The notes: generated by a model not told the origin, from the letters alone. A stretch of 62,053 bases of DNA from JANNYA01 sp031422315 (GCA_031422315.1 JANOQN010000045.1:1-62053), one strand, 5' to 3'. Shown: positions 42,223-51,824, counted from the stretch's first letter. Program-made: numbers and translations.

Positions 42223-43076
42223 GCGCTGAGGTGAAAACTTACAAGCCCGATCCGCAATTCAAAGCGCGCATTGTCACCGCACTTTTGCTGGCACCAGCGG
42301 CGATTGCGGCGGTGCTGTTCGCGCCAACTCAGTGGTTTGGCATCGGTTTTGCCGCTGTGTTGATGCTGGCTGTATGGGAATGGACGCGCATTATTGGCGT
42401 GGCGCGCAAGCGCTTTCGGCTATCAATTGTGCTGGGAAACCTAGCGCTGATTGCAGCTTGCTGGTTTGTAATGCGGCATGATGATTGGCTCTATGTATCC
42501 GAGCTTGGAGTGTTTTGGTGGTTCCTTGCGGTTTTTTGGCTGCGCCGATTTACCTTTGCACAAGCGCAGACACCTAGCAATTTAGAACTTAAAACCATCG
42601 TCGGAAGTTTGGTGGTAGTGCCAGCTTGGTGCGCAGCGATGATGTTGCACGGGCACCCGATGCAAGGCCCTCAATGGACGCTATTTGTCATGGGCTTGAT
42701 TTGGGTTGCTGACATTGGCGCTTATTTTTCTGGACGCCGTTTTGGTAATAAAAAGCTGGCGCCCAATATCAGCCCCGGGAAAACCCGTGAAGGCGTCTAT
42801 GGCGCCTTAGCGGCGAGCGCCATTTATACCGTTTCAATTGCGATGCTGTATTTCAATAGATCACTTACCGAGGCGCTACTGCTTGGCATGATTGCGCTGA
42901 TTGTGGTGATGTTTTCCATCGTTGGCGATCTATTTGAAAGCCTGATGAAGCGCCATGCCAGCTTGAAAGACTCAGGCTCGCTGCTGCCAGGGCATGGCGG
43001 CGTATTAGATCGTATCGACTCACTCTTGGCGGCTTTGCCGGTGTTTGTCGTGGGCAAGACGCTGTTGGGGCTGTAG
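42219..43076 (+). CDS. cdsA: Phosphatidate cytidylyltransferase
   Basis: 285 aa, about eight membrane helices. It makes CDP-diacylglycerol from phosphatidate and CTP. The PROSITE signature is intact near the C-terminus: LMKRHASLKDSGSLLPGHGG followed by VLDRIDS. The start overlaps uppS by 4 bp and the stop is 7 bp before dxr. The N-terminal helices are conventional. Confidence 0.96.
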   Translation: MSAEVKTYKPDPQFKARIVTALLLAPAAIAAVLFAPTQWFGIGFAAVLMLAVWEWTRIIGVARKRFRLSIVLGNLALIAACWFVMRHDDWLYVSELGVFWWFLAVFWLRRFTFAQAQTPSNLELKTIVGSLVVVPAWCAAMMLHGHPMQGPQWTLFVMGLIWVADIGAYFSGRRFGNKKLAPNISPGKTREGVYGALAASAIYTVSIAMLYFNRSLTEALLLGMIALIVVMFSIVGDLFESLMKRHASLKDSGSLLPGHGGVLDRIDSLLAALPVFVVGKTLLGL

Positions 43077-43083
43077 CGTTCGC

Positions 43084-44283
43084 ATGCAAAATATTGCCCT
43101 GTTGGGCGGCACCGGATCAATTGGGGCCAGCACGCTCAAAGTGCTGCGGCTGCACCCGGATAAATATCGTTTGTTTGCGGTTAGCGCGCATCGACAAACA
43201 GCGGCGCTATTCAAAATTTGTGACGAGTTCCGACCTGAGCTGATTGCACTTGGCCACAGCGAACAGCAGGCTCAATTCCGAGATTGGCTCAGCGCGCTTA
43301 AAGGTTATACGCCCGAGCTGCTCGTTGGCGCTAGCGCACTTGACACGCTTGCCGCGCACGATGAAATCGATACAGTCGTCGCCGCCATCGTTGGCGCAGC
43401 CGGCTTATCTAGCACTTTGTCCGCAGCAAAAGCCGGCAAACGATTGCTGCTGGCGAACAAGGAAGCGTTGGTCATTGGCGGCGCGCTAGTGACCGCCGCC
43501 GCACAGCAATCCGGCGCGCTTTTGCTTCCGCTTGATAGCGAACATAACGCGCTATTTCAATGTTTGCCGAGCGCGCGCCCGCTCACGCACAAAATGGGTG
43601 TTAAATCGCTGTGGCTTACCGCCTCTGGCGGGCCATTTCGCACCACTTCAATCGAAAGCTTGGCAAGCGTTACGCCTGAGCAAGCGTGCGCGCATCCGCG
43701 CTGGGTGATGGGCCGGAAAATATCGGTCGACTCCGCAACGCTGATGAATAAGGGCTTGGAAGTCATTGAAGCGCATTGGCTGTTTGAGCTCGCGGCTAAG
43801 GATATTCATGTTGTTATCCACCCACAAAGCACGCTGCATTCGATGGTGGAGTACGTCGATGGCAGCTTTTTGGCGCAGCTCGGCAGCCCAGATATGTGTA
43901 CGCCGATTGCGCACGCGCTAGCTTGGCCTGATCGAATAGACGCTGGCGTAGATCGACTCAATCCGCTGACCATGGGCCAGCTCGACTTTTCCGCGCCAGA
44001 TTTAACAAGGTTCCCGGCATTGCAGCTGGCTTACGATGCACTTAGCGCGGGTTCTGCCGCTTGTGTGATATTAAATGCCGCCAATGAAGTGGCGGTTGAG
44101 CGCTTCCTGAACGGCCAACTGGCCTTTTTAGGAATTTACCGAGCGATTAACGCGTGTTTACAGCGTGAGTTCCTAAGCTCCAGCCCCAGCCAAGCTCAAC
44201 TAGGTAGCGTGGATTCCGTGCTCGCACTGGATGCGCGCGCTAGATTGCATACTGCTCAGTTGATTGATGCAGGCCGATATTGA
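43084..44283 (+). CDS. dxr: 1-deoxy-D-xylulose 5-phosphate reductoisomerase
   Basis: 399 aa from ATG 43084, 7 bp after cdsA. It converts DXP to MEP with NADPH in the non-mevalonate isoprenoid route that feeds UppS. The NADPH loop is LGGTGSIGASTL; LLANKEALV, the metal/substrate region DSEHNALFQ, ASGGPFR, and the MGRKISVDSATLMNKGLEVIEA block are intact. Length is normal. A 90-bp gap with no clear signals precedes rseP. Confidence 0.97.
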   Translation: MQNIALLGGTGSIGASTLKVLRLHPDKYRLFAVSAHRQTAALFKICDEFRPELIALGHSEQQAQFRDWLSALKGYTPELLVGASALDTLAAHDEIDTVVAAIVGAAGLSSTLSAAKAGKRLLLANKEALVIGGALVTAAAQQSGALLLPLDSEHNALFQCLPSARPLTHKMGVKSLWLTASGGPFRTTSIESLASVTPEQACAHPRWVMGRKISVDSATLMNKGLEVIEAHWLFELAAKDIHVVIHPQSTLHSMVEYVDGSFLAQLGSPDMCTPIAHALAWPDRIDAGVDRLNPLTMGQLDFSAPDLTRFPALQLAYDALSAGSAACVILNAANEVAVERFLNGQLAFLGIYRAINACLQREFLSSSPSQAQLGSVDSVLALDARARLHTAQLIDAGRY

Positions 44284-44373
44284 GTTGTTTGTTGGTCTGT
44301 AACACCGCCATACCTATATTTAGACTTCTGCTTAAACAACCCACTACCCGATTAACCCAAGGCAAAAAATTCA

Positions 44374-45735
44374 GTGACATACGCGCTTAGCTCGCTATTT
44401 TGGTTTGTAGTCGTGACCGGCATTTTGGTTACCTGGCACGAATTTGGGCATTTTTGGGTGGCACGGCGCTTAGGCGTTAAAACCACCACCTTTGCCGTGG
44501 GATTTGGGCCCTCGCTTTTTTCCAGAATTGGTACCGATGGCACTGTGTATGCGGTAAAAGCCATTCCGCTGGGCGGCTACGTGAAGTTTATCGATTCGCG
44601 CGAAGGCGACGTTGCGCCTGCTGATTTGCCACACGCGTTTGATCAGCAGCCGATCTGGAAGCGCTCGTTGATCGTACTGGCAGGGCCGGTGGCGAATTTA
44701 TTGCTGACCCTGGTGGCGTTTACTTTCATGTTTATGTTGGGCAAAGATGATTTGCGCTTAGTAGTTGGGAACAGCACCGGCGCGGCGGCTTCGGCCGGCT
44801 TAGTTCGCTACGATGAAATTATCAAAGTCGGTGATGTGGCAACTAATTCAATGGGTGAAGCCACGCTCGAACTGGTGCACCGAGGCTATGAAAAGTTGCC
44901 GGTTGCATTAGTGGTACGCGATGTTCGAACTCAAGCCGAGCGCACATTGACGCTAGATTTAAGCCAGCTGCCAGATAAGTTCGATGAGAAAAATCCGCTC
45001 GGCGAGATGGGCATAACGACCTATGAGCGCGACGCAGACACCATTATTGCGCTGCTGGCGCCCGATTTCCCGGCGGCGCAAGCTGGTTTACAGGCGGATG
45101 ACCGAATTTTGGCGGTTAATAATCTTCCGGTAACGCGTTTTAGCGATTTCGTAAAGACACTAAACGCAGAAGCCAGTAAGCACGACGGCCGCGTCGAGCT
45201 AACCATTGAGCGCGCTAGTCAGCGTCAGCTTATTTCGTTGACCGCCAAGAAAATGCCGCCCGCCAATGCTGCGTCAGCTGCCACATGGCGTTTGGGTATC
45301 GGCTTTAAGTACTACAGCGCCGTTAAGCGATTAGGCTTTGGCGCAGCAGCGTTAGAGTCAGGACGCTCTTGTTACTATCTTTTCAAACGAACATTAAGTG
45401 CCATTGGCGCGCTGTTTAGCGGCCAAGCGAGCTTAAAGAATGTATCCGGGCCGATCACGATTGCGCAAGCGGCCGAAGCCACTGCAAGCGCAGGCCCGGC
45501 GGAGTTTTTATGGTTTCTCGGGCTGGTTTCTCTGAGCCTTTTTATCGTGAATTTGCTGCCCATTCCGGTTTTAGATGGCGGGCAGCTGATGTTTTTCGCG
45601 ATGGAATGGCTCAAAGGCGGTCCTTTGAGCCAAAATACGCAGTTTGCAGGTCAGATGGTCGGGCTGTTAGCGATCTTGGGGTTGATGCTGCTCGCTTTTT
45701 ATAACGATTTAGCGCGCGTTTTGGGCGTCGCTTAA
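44374..45735 (+). CDS. rseP: Site-2 intramembrane metalloprotease RseP
   Basis: 453 aa from a GTG. First helix holds the zinc-binding HEFGH; the second metal ligand is in NLLPIPVLDGGQLM near the C-terminus. The two periplasmic PDZ domains (about 105-190 and 200-295) are visible, the second with PAAQAGLQADDRILAVNN. It cleaves anti-sigma factor RseA and remnant signal peptides in the membrane. It sits 37 bp before bamA, matching its role in the envelope stress response. Confidence 0.96.
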   Translation: MTYALSSLFWFVVVTGILVTWHEFGHFWVARRLGVKTTTFAVGFGPSLFSRIGTDGTVYAVKAIPLGGYVKFIDSREGDVAPADLPHAFDQQPIWKRSLIVLAGPVANLLLTLVAFTFMFMLGKDDLRLVVGNSTGAAASAGLVRYDEIIKVGDVATNSMGEATLELVHRGYEKLPVALVVRDVRTQAERTLTLDLSQLPDKFDEKNPLGEMGITTYERDADTIIALLAPDFPAAQAGLQADDRILAVNNLPVTRFSDFVKTLNAEASKHDGRVELTIERASQRQLISLTAKKMPPANAASAATWRLGIGFKYYSAVKRLGFGAAALESGRSCYYLFKRTLSAIGALFSGQASLKNVSGPITIAQAAEATASAGPAEFLWFLGLVSLSLFIVNLLPIPVLDGGQLMFFAMEWLKGGPLSQNTQFAGQMVGLLAILGLMLLAFYNDLARVLGVA

Positions 45736-45772
45736 ATTGAACTTGATTTTGAATCAGCTGTTTGGAAAATGC

Positions 45773-48241
45773 ATGAAAATTAATAAACTATCCGCCCGCC
45801 TGCTTGCATTAAGTCTTGCGGGTGTGCTGTCGCAGCAAGCGTATGCATTTGAGAACTTTAAGATTTCGGACATTCGTGTCGATGGCTTAGAGCGCATCTC
45901 AACCGGCACGGTGTTGACCTATTTGCCAGTCGAACGCGGCGATGATATGGACAAAGCCAGAGCTGCAACCGCTATGCGTGCGTTATTTCGTACCGGGTTT
46001 TTTGATGACGTAAAACTCAGCCAAGAAAACGATATTTTAGTGATTAAAGTCATTGAACGGCCCGCGATAAGTAAAATCACGCTGGTCGGTAACAAAGACA
46101 TCAAAGAGCCCGATCTGCGCAAAGCGCTGACCGGCATTGGATTGTCCGAAGGTGAAGTTTACAACCGGCTAATTATCGACAAAGTCGAGCAAGAGTTGAC
46201 CAAGCAGTATTACAACCGGGGCAAGTACAACGTCAAGGTCAAATCGTCGGTCAAAGCGCTGGATCGCAACCGGGTTGAAGTCACGCTAACCATGGCGGAA
46301 GGCAAAGCCGCGAAGATTCGCCACGTCAATATCGTCGGCAACAAACGCTTTACCGATGCCGAAATTATTGAAGGCTTTGAATCAAAAACCACGAACTGGC
46401 TGTCCTGGTATCGGCGCGACGATCAATATTCCAAAGAAAAAGTGCAAGGCGATTTAGAAAAACTGCGTGCGTTTTACTTGGACCGCGGCTACGTCGATTT
46501 TGCGATTGATTCCACCCAAGTCAGCATCAGCCCCGATAAGCGCAATATTTACGTGACGGCGAACGTGACAGAAGGTGAAGTCTATAAAATCAACGGCACC
46601 AAGCTGACCGGTACGTTTGTGGTTGGGCAAGATGCGCTAGAGCCGCTGATTTTCTTATCGAAGGGCGACATTTTCTCCCGTCGCCGTTTAGAACAAACCA
46701 CGGAGTCCATAAAAGCGGTGCTGTCAAATGTTGGCTACGCCTTCGCCGACGTGCAGTTCGTGCCGGAAATTGATAAGAAAAAGCGCGAAGTAGGCATTAC
46801 TTTCTTTGTTGATCCAGGCAAGCGCGTTTATGTGCGCCGGATCAATTTCAAAGGCAACGCGAAAACCATGGATGAAGTGATTCGCCGGGAAATGCGCGTG
46901 TTTGAAGGCGGCTGGTTTTCTCAAGCCGCGGTGGATCGCTCCAAAATTCGCTTGCAGCGGCTTGGCTTTTTCCAAGAAGTGAAGATTGAAACGCCTAAAG
47001 TCGCAGGCAGCGAAGATCAAATCGATATTGAAGTGGTAGTCGAAGAGCGCCAATCCGGCAACTTCCAGTTCGGCTTCGGCTATTCGGCGCTGAGCAAGTT
47101 TGTTGTTAACACCTCGCTACAGCAAGATAACTTCCTTGGACGCGGCAATCGTGTCGGAATTGCCCTAACCAACAATGCTTTTAGCCAGCGCTTTGATCTG
47201 AGCTATTTCAATCCGTATTGGACTGACGATGGCGTAAGCCGTGGATTTAACTTGAGCTTTACCGAAAGCGATTTTGGTGAAATTACGACGCAGGCGCCAT
47301 TTTTTAGCGGGCGCGTTGAGTTTTCCAATGTCTACAGCATTCCAATCACCGAAACTGATCGAATCAACCTGCAAATTGGCGTGGATCAAAATAAGATTCG
47401 ACCGATTCGTCAGCCCGGTTTAAACGAGCTCGGTCGGTTTAGTTACTTCGATAGCAGCCCAACTTCATTTTTTAACTACGTTCGAGAAAACGACGGCATA
47501 GAAGGCGGCTGTCCAACGTTGGCAGAAGCGAGAGCAAGCGTAGTCAATGATCTTCCTGCGCCAAATTTCTATGCATTTTGCAAAGCTAATTATAAGGCTC
47601 TGCGCGCTCAAATCGGCTGGTCACGCGACACGCGCAACCGATTTTTCATTCCTACAGACGGCTATTTTGCGCGCTTGGGCGCAGAAATTACGCTGCCGGG
47701 TTCGGATTTGCAGTATTACAAGGCTTCTGGCCAATACCAACGCTTTGTGCCGCTTCCCAAATCTTTTGTATTCGTAAGTAACAGCGAATTTGGTTACGGC
47801 GATGGCTATGGTGGCACCACTGGCCTGCCGTTTTTTGAGAACTTTTACAACGGTGGCGTGCGCTCGGTACGCGGCTATGAAGATAATTCGCTAGGTCCAA
47901 TTGCCGTTTACGAAACGCTGCCCGGGGAAGTCCCGGTTGACCAAGGCTTTAATACGGCCATCGGTGGCGCACTGAGCATCAATCAAACCTTTGAAGTGCT
48001 GTTTCCAACCCCATTTGCGAAAGACAAAGAATCGGTCCGAATTGCTGCATTTTTGGATGCTGGACAAGTATTCGCCGGTTTTGATGACTTCAGCTCAAGC
48101 GACGTTCGCTATTCCGCCGGCATTTCCGTGCAGTGGCAATCACCGATCGCGCCGATCATTATCAACTGGGCCTATCCGCTCAACGATAAAGATGGCGATC
48201 GGGTTGAGCGCTTGCAGTTCTCGTTCTTCAACAACCTTTGA
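45773..48241 (+). CDS. bamA: Outer membrane protein assembly factor BamA
   Basis: 822 aa from ATG 45773 (GGA six bases upstream; the frame is open from 45737). Signal peptide 1-25 (QQAYA-FE), five POTRA domains (about 28-425) and a 16-strand beta-barrel (about 430-822). The lid-loop VRGY is present in GGVRSVRGYED. It folds beta-barrel proteins into the outer membrane. The last residues are FSFFNNL: the terminal residue is Leu where most BamA proteins end in an aromatic residue. Confidence 0.97.
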   Translation: MKINKLSARLLALSLAGVLSQQAYAFENFKISDIRVDGLERISTGTVLTYLPVERGDDMDKARAATAMRALFRTGFFDDVKLSQENDILVIKVIERPAISKITLVGNKDIKEPDLRKALTGIGLSEGEVYNRLIIDKVEQELTKQYYNRGKYNVKVKSSVKALDRNRVEVTLTMAEGKAAKIRHVNIVGNKRFTDAEIIEGFESKTTNWLSWYRRDDQYSKEKVQGDLEKLRAFYLDRGYVDFAIDSTQVSISPDKRNIYVTANVTEGEVYKINGTKLTGTFVVGQDALEPLIFLSKGDIFSRRRLEQTTESIKAVLSNVGYAFADVQFVPEIDKKKREVGITFFVDPGKRVYVRRINFKGNAKTMDEVIRREMRVFEGGWFSQAAVDRSKIRLQRLGFFQEVKIETPKVAGSEDQIDIEVVVEERQSGNFQFGFGYSALSKFVVNTSLQQDNFLGRGNRVGIALTNNAFSQRFDLSYFNPYWTDDGVSRGFNLSFTESDFGEITTQAPFFSGRVEFSNVYSIPITETDRINLQIGVDQNKIRPIRQPGLNELGRFSYFDSSPTSFFNYVRENDGIEGGCPTLAEARASVVNDLPAPNFYAFCKANYKALRAQIGWSRDTRNRFFIPTDGYFARLGAEITLPGSDLQYYKASGQYQRFVPLPKSFVFVSNSEFGYGDGYGGTTGLPFFENFYNGGVRSVRGYEDNSLGPIAVYETLPGEVPVDQGFNTAIGGALSINQTFEVLFPTPFAKDKESVRIAAFLDAGQVFAGFDDFSSSDVRYSAGISVQWQSPIAPIIINWAYPLNDKDGDRVERLQFSFFNNL

Positions 48242-48247
48242 CGCCAC

Positions 48248-48279
48248 AGCGCGGCCTGATTTAACGTCCGCGCCGCGCT
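48248..48279. other. Inverted repeat between bamA and skp
   Basis: AGCGCGGC (48248-48255) is exactly complementary to GCCGCGCT (48272-48279) with a 16-base spacer, 6 bp after the bamA stop. No T run follows, so it may attenuate or stabilise the transcript rather than end it. Confidence 0.5.
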
Positions 48280-48363
48280 TTGAGGCCTATTGCGGCATAA
48301 AAGGAACCAAATCGGCGTTTCGCGGTTTAATATCGTAGGCTGACTTCCGCTAATCTGTGAGGA

Positions 48364-48930
48364 ATGACTATTTTATTTGCACGCCGCTCCGCCAAGTTTT
48401 TTATAGCCTGCTTTTGGGCGTCGGTTTTCGCTGCGTGCGTTTTGATGACAGCGGAAACCTGGGCGCAATCACAACCAGCTCAAAGTGGCGGAACCCGTTT
48501 TGCGATTGTCGATATGAAGCGCGTGATTGACGGCGCGCCACAATTTGCGGCGGGCAAGCAGCGCGTCATTCAAGAATTAGGCAGCATTGAGATCAGGCTC
48601 AAAGCCGATGAAGCTACTTTGCTGGAGCTTAAGCGAAAGCGCGAGCAACAAGCCGCAAGCCTGCCCAAAGCCGAACTTGAAAGCCTGCTGCGCACTATTG
48701 AAGCTAGCGAGCGCGCACTTAAACGAGGGCGCGACGATTTTAACCAGCGCTTGACGTTACGCACCAATGAAGTCGTGCGCGATTTGGAGCGCAAAATCGG
48801 CGAGGTGATTGCCAATGTTGCGAAATCTCAAGGTGTGGATGCGGTCATTAGCGATGAGGCCGCGATTTATGGCAACCCTAAGCTCGATATCACCGACGCC
48901 GTGCTGTTAAAGCTTAAGTCTGCGAAGTAA
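48364..48930 (+). CDS. skp: OmpH/Skp-family periplasmic chaperone
   Basis: 188 aa. Signal peptide 1-34 (ending TWA-QS), a short strand FAIVDMKRVIDGAPQ, then long charged coiled-coil helices (about 65-150) and a final strand-like VDAVISDEAAIYGNP. Skp holds unfolded outer-membrane proteins for BamA, the gene before it. The Arg/Lys-rich tentacles fit the family. lpxD, which normally comes next, is absent. An AGG lies only two bases before the ATG, so initiation may be inefficient. Confidence 0.9.
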   Translation: MTILFARRSAKFFIACFWASVFAACVLMTAETWAQSQPAQSGGTRFAIVDMKRVIDGAPQFAAGKQRVIQELGSIEIRLKADEATLLELKRKREQQAASLPKAELESLLRTIEASERALKRGRDDFNQRLTLRTNEVVRDLERKIGEVIANVAKSQGVDAVISDEAAIYGNPKLDITDAVLLKLKSAK

Positions 48931-48932
48931 AA

Positions 48933-48988
48933 CCACAAATCTGCGCTGCACCTTAACGCGCGAGCAGGGGCGCATGTTTTATTTGTGG
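48933..48988. other. Nested inverted repeats between skp and mreB
   Basis: CCACAAAT (48933-48940) pairs with ATTTGTGG (48981-48988), with TGCGC and GCGCA nested inside. The element is just after the skp stop and about 120 bp before mreB. It may be a terminator-like or leader structure; there is no T tract after it. Confidence 0.4.
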
Positions 48989-49110
48989 CAATTTGCCAAC
49001 ATTTAGCGGTTTTGACTTGTTCGCCAAGGGCAGGCAGCGCTAGAGTTCGGCTCCTCATGGATGATCCGCCAATTGCTCAAACAGCACTGGCGCTGACCGG
49101 ATAAAAAATT

Positions 49111-50157
49111 ATGTTTAAAGGACTGCGCGGACTGTTTTCTACAGATCTGTCGATTGATTTGGGTACTGCGAATACGTTGATCTATGCACGCGGCCAAGGG
49201 ATTGTGTTGAACGAACCTTCGGTGGTAGCGATACGCCAAGAAAAAGGCGCGGGCGGGCCGCGTTCGGTAGCCGCCGTTGGTATTGAAGCCAAGCGCATGC
49301 TCGGGCGCACGCCCGGGAACATCGTCACGGTGCGGCCGCTCAAAGATGGCGTGATTGCCAATTTCGAGATGACTGAAGCCATGCTTGAACACTTCATTCG
49401 TAAAGTTCACCCGAATCGATTTATGCGGGCTAGCCCGCGCGTAGTGATTTGCGTACCGTGCGGCTCGACCCAAGTTGAGCGCCGTGCGATTCAAGAATCC
49501 GCGGATCGCGCCGGTGCACGGCAAGTGCATTTGATCGAAGAACCCATGGCCGCAGCGATTGGCGCGGGCATTCCGATTCACGAGGCACGGGGTTCGATGG
49601 TGATTGATATTGGCGGCGGCACCAGTGAAGTGGCTGTGCTGTCACTCAACGGCATTGTCTATAGCGAATCAGTACGCATCGGCGGCGATAAATTCGATGA
49701 AGCCATTATCAACTACGTACGCCGCAACCACGGCACGCTCATTGGTGAAAGCACCGCCGAGCGCATCAAGCTGGAAATTGGCTGCGCGCATGCCTCGAGT
49801 GAATTGCGCGAAATGGAAGTATCCGGGCGCAACCTTGCCGCTGGGGTGCCACGCCATTTCACCGTGAACTCCAACGAGATGTTAGAAGCCTTGCACGAAC
49901 CGCTGCAAGGAATATGTCAGGCGGTAAAAACGGCGCTGGAAAAAACCCCGCCTGAGCTGTGTGCAGATTTGGCCGAACGCGGCATTGTGTTGACTGGCGG
50001 CGGCGCACTCTTGCGTGATTTGGACAAGTTAATTAGCGACATTACCGGCTTGCATGTGCAGGTGGCAGATGAGCCGCTGACCTGTGTCGCGCGCGGCGGC
50101 GGCCGAGCTTTGGAGCTCATTGACCAGCACGGCCCTGACTTCTTTTCAGGCGCGTGA
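49111..50157 (+). CDS. mreB: Rod shape-determining protein MreB
   Basis: 348 aa actin homologue. Phosphate-1 motif LSIDLGTANTLIY, phosphate-2 MVIDIGGGTSEVAVLSL, adenosine motif GIVLTGGGALLRDLD, and connect regions are typical. It forms membrane-bound filaments that guide lateral cell-wall synthesis, so the cell is likely rod-shaped. It overlaps mreC by 4 bp (GTGA). Confidence 0.98.
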   Translation: MFKGLRGLFSTDLSIDLGTANTLIYARGQGIVLNEPSVVAIRQEKGAGGPRSVAAVGIEAKRMLGRTPGNIVTVRPLKDGVIANFEMTEAMLEHFIRKVHPNRFMRASPRVVICVPCGSTQVERRAIQESADRAGARQVHLIEEPMAAAIGAGIPIHEARGSMVIDIGGGTSEVAVLSLNGIVYSESVRIGGDKFDEAIINYVRRNHGTLIGESTAERIKLEIGCAHASSELREMEVSGRNLAAGVPRHFTVNSNEMLEALHEPLQGICQAVKTALEKTPPELCADLAERGIVLTGGGALLRDLDKLISDITGLHVQVADEPLTCVARGGGRALELIDQHGPDFFSGA

Positions 50158-51038
50158 GCGAACGCGCTGATTTTTTTAACAAGAGCGCTGATAGCACCCT
50201 AGCGCTCTTAGTCTACTGCGCGGTTGCCGTGGCGCTAGTGGTGGTGGATCGGCGCTTAAACTATCTCGCGCAAACGCGGCAATCCTTGCTCGATTGGGTA
50301 CGCCCGGTTTGGCAGCTCAGCGAAATACCAGCGCGCTTGGCGCGTTCGGCGGAAGGCTATTTTGTTGATCGCAGCAGCTTGCTCGCTGCTAACGAGCAGC
50401 TTCGCGCCGACTATTTGCTGCAGCAGCAAGAATTATTCCAGCTTCGTTCGCAGCAACAATCCCAGGTCAGGCTGACACGCTTGATTTCCGCCATTGAAGC
50501 ACAGCCAGAACTCGCCAATGGGGTGTTTGCGCGGGTTATGGCGCTGGATTTTTCGACTAATCAACACCGATTAGTCGTGAACCAGGGTGCCAAAGCTGGC
50601 TTGGCACAAGGCAGTATCGCGATTGACGAAGGCGGGCTGGTCGGCCAAGTGGAAACGCTTGGCGCGCAGGTTGCCAGCCTTATTTTAGTGAGCGATCCGC
50701 AGCACCGAATTCCGGCACAGGTGCGCGCGGGCGGTGAAAGATTTTATGTTTCAGGCACCGGCAGCGTGCGTACATTGGTGATTGAGCAGCTTGCTTTAAG
50801 CGCTGCCATCAAAGTCGGCGACACCGTACAAACCTCCGGCTTAGGCGGGGTTTTTCCAGAAGGCATTCCGATTGGTGTGGTAGTTAAGCTCGATAAAATT
50901 GCAGGTGAAGGTTTGCTGCGCGCAGAACTGAGCGCTTCGGCCAAGCTCGGCACGCTGCGGGAGGTATTTCTGATGCCACCAACGCCGGCAGTGGGCCCGA
51001 TTGCGCCGAAGCAACCTTTGCAGGGGCAGCGCAAGTGA
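50154..51038 (+). CDS. mreC: Rod shape-determining protein MreC
   Basis: 294 aa from a GTG. One membrane helix (about 16-35), a coiled coil rich in Leu/Gln (about 75-110, LLAANEQLRADYLLQQQELFQLRSQ) and a beta-rich periplasmic domain with VNQGAKAGLAQG, GLVGQVE, LVSDPQHRIPAQVR and GLGGVFPEGIPIG. It links MreB to the wall enzymes. Overlaps both mreB and mreD by 4 bp. Confidence 0.95.
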   Translation: MSERADFFNKSADSTLALLVYCAVAVALVVVDRRLNYLAQTRQSLLDWVRPVWQLSEIPARLARSAEGYFVDRSSLLAANEQLRADYLLQQQELFQLRSQQQSQVRLTRLISAIEAQPELANGVFARVMALDFSTNQHRLVVNQGAKAGLAQGSIAIDEGGLVGQVETLGAQVASLILVSDPQHRIPAQVRAGGERFYVSGTGSVRTLVIEQLALSAAIKVGDTVQTSGLGGVFPEGIPIGVVVKLDKIAGEGLLRAELSASAKLGTLREVFLMPPTPAVGPIAPKQPLQGQRK

Positions 51039-51529
51039 GCGATAGCGGCAGAGAAACCCAGGTTTTCCTGAGCGCGATCATCGTTGCACTGCTGCTGCAG
51101 CTGGTGCAGCTACCCGCACCGCTCGGGCCGCTAAAGCCTTGGTTTTTAGGTATGGTTGTTTGCTACTACGTTTTAGAGCAGCCGCGCTATATCGGCCTGG
51201 GCCGCGCGTTTTTAATCGGCTTGACGGCCGACGCTTTGAACGGCGCGCTGTTTGGCGAACAGGCTTTTCGGCTGTGCATTTTGACCTATCTATTGTTGCG
51301 ATTTCGCTATCGATTGCGGTTTTTTCCACTCTGGCAGCAAACTGCGCTTATCGCGGTGCTGTTTTTCAACGACTGCATATTGGCACTTTGGATCAGGCTG
51401 CTTGGCACGATTGCCCAGCCCGGCTTTGCCTTTTGGCTTACGCCCCTCACTGCAGCATTTTTATGGCCGTTTTTGTTTGTCCTACTCGATCGCGCGAGGC
51501 GCTGGCGCAGGCCGGCACCTAGGCTTTAG
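51035..51529 (+). CDS. mreD: Rod shape-determining protein MreD
   Basis: 164 aa from a GTG, about five membrane helices, with the family pattern PWFLGMVVCYYVLEQPRYIGLGRAF and IGLTADALNGALFGE. It is the inner-membrane partner of MreC. The usual next genes mrdA (PBP2) and rodA do not follow; a REP-like element and PH-domain genes do. Confidence 0.93.
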   Translation: MSDSGRETQVFLSAIIVALLLQLVQLPAPLGPLKPWFLGMVVCYYVLEQPRYIGLGRAFLIGLTADALNGALFGEQAFRLCILTYLLLRFRYRLRFFPLWQQTALIAVLFFNDCILALWIRLLGTIAQPGFAFWLTPLTAAFLWPFLFVLLDRARRWRRPAPRL

Positions 51530-51607
51530 CGCTTTCCTTCGGCAACTTTGGGCTCATTCGACAATACTTGAGCATTGCTCTCTCTCGGACTAGGCGCACG
51601 GCCATAT

Positions 51608-51748
51608 CGTCATTCCCGCGCAGGCGGGAATCCAGGCTCACCGAGCTTCTGGCGCTCTTGTTGGAGCAAAATGCGCAGATTTTGGTATTTTGAAAGTAGA
51701 CGGAAACGCTGACACCTGTGCTGGATCCCCGCCTGCGCGGGGATGACG
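51608..51748. repeat. Inverted pair of REP-like palindromes
   Basis: A 28-bp palindromic unit starts CGTCATTCCCGCGCAGGCGG (51608-51635), and its reverse complement recurs at 51721-51748. The two copies differ at two positions that pair with each other, so each copy keeps a perfect internal hairpin. Eighty-five bases of unlike sequence lie between. This pattern, two REPs facing each other, is a REPIN-type element. It occupies the 295-bp gap between mreD and the PH-domain gene. No RAYT transposase is nearby. Confidence 0.85.
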
Positions 51749-51824
51749 AGGTGGAGCGGAGCCGCCAGCAAAATTGACTGCGCAATTGACTGAACCATTG
51801 GGCAAACTGAGCTAAGCTTGCTTG

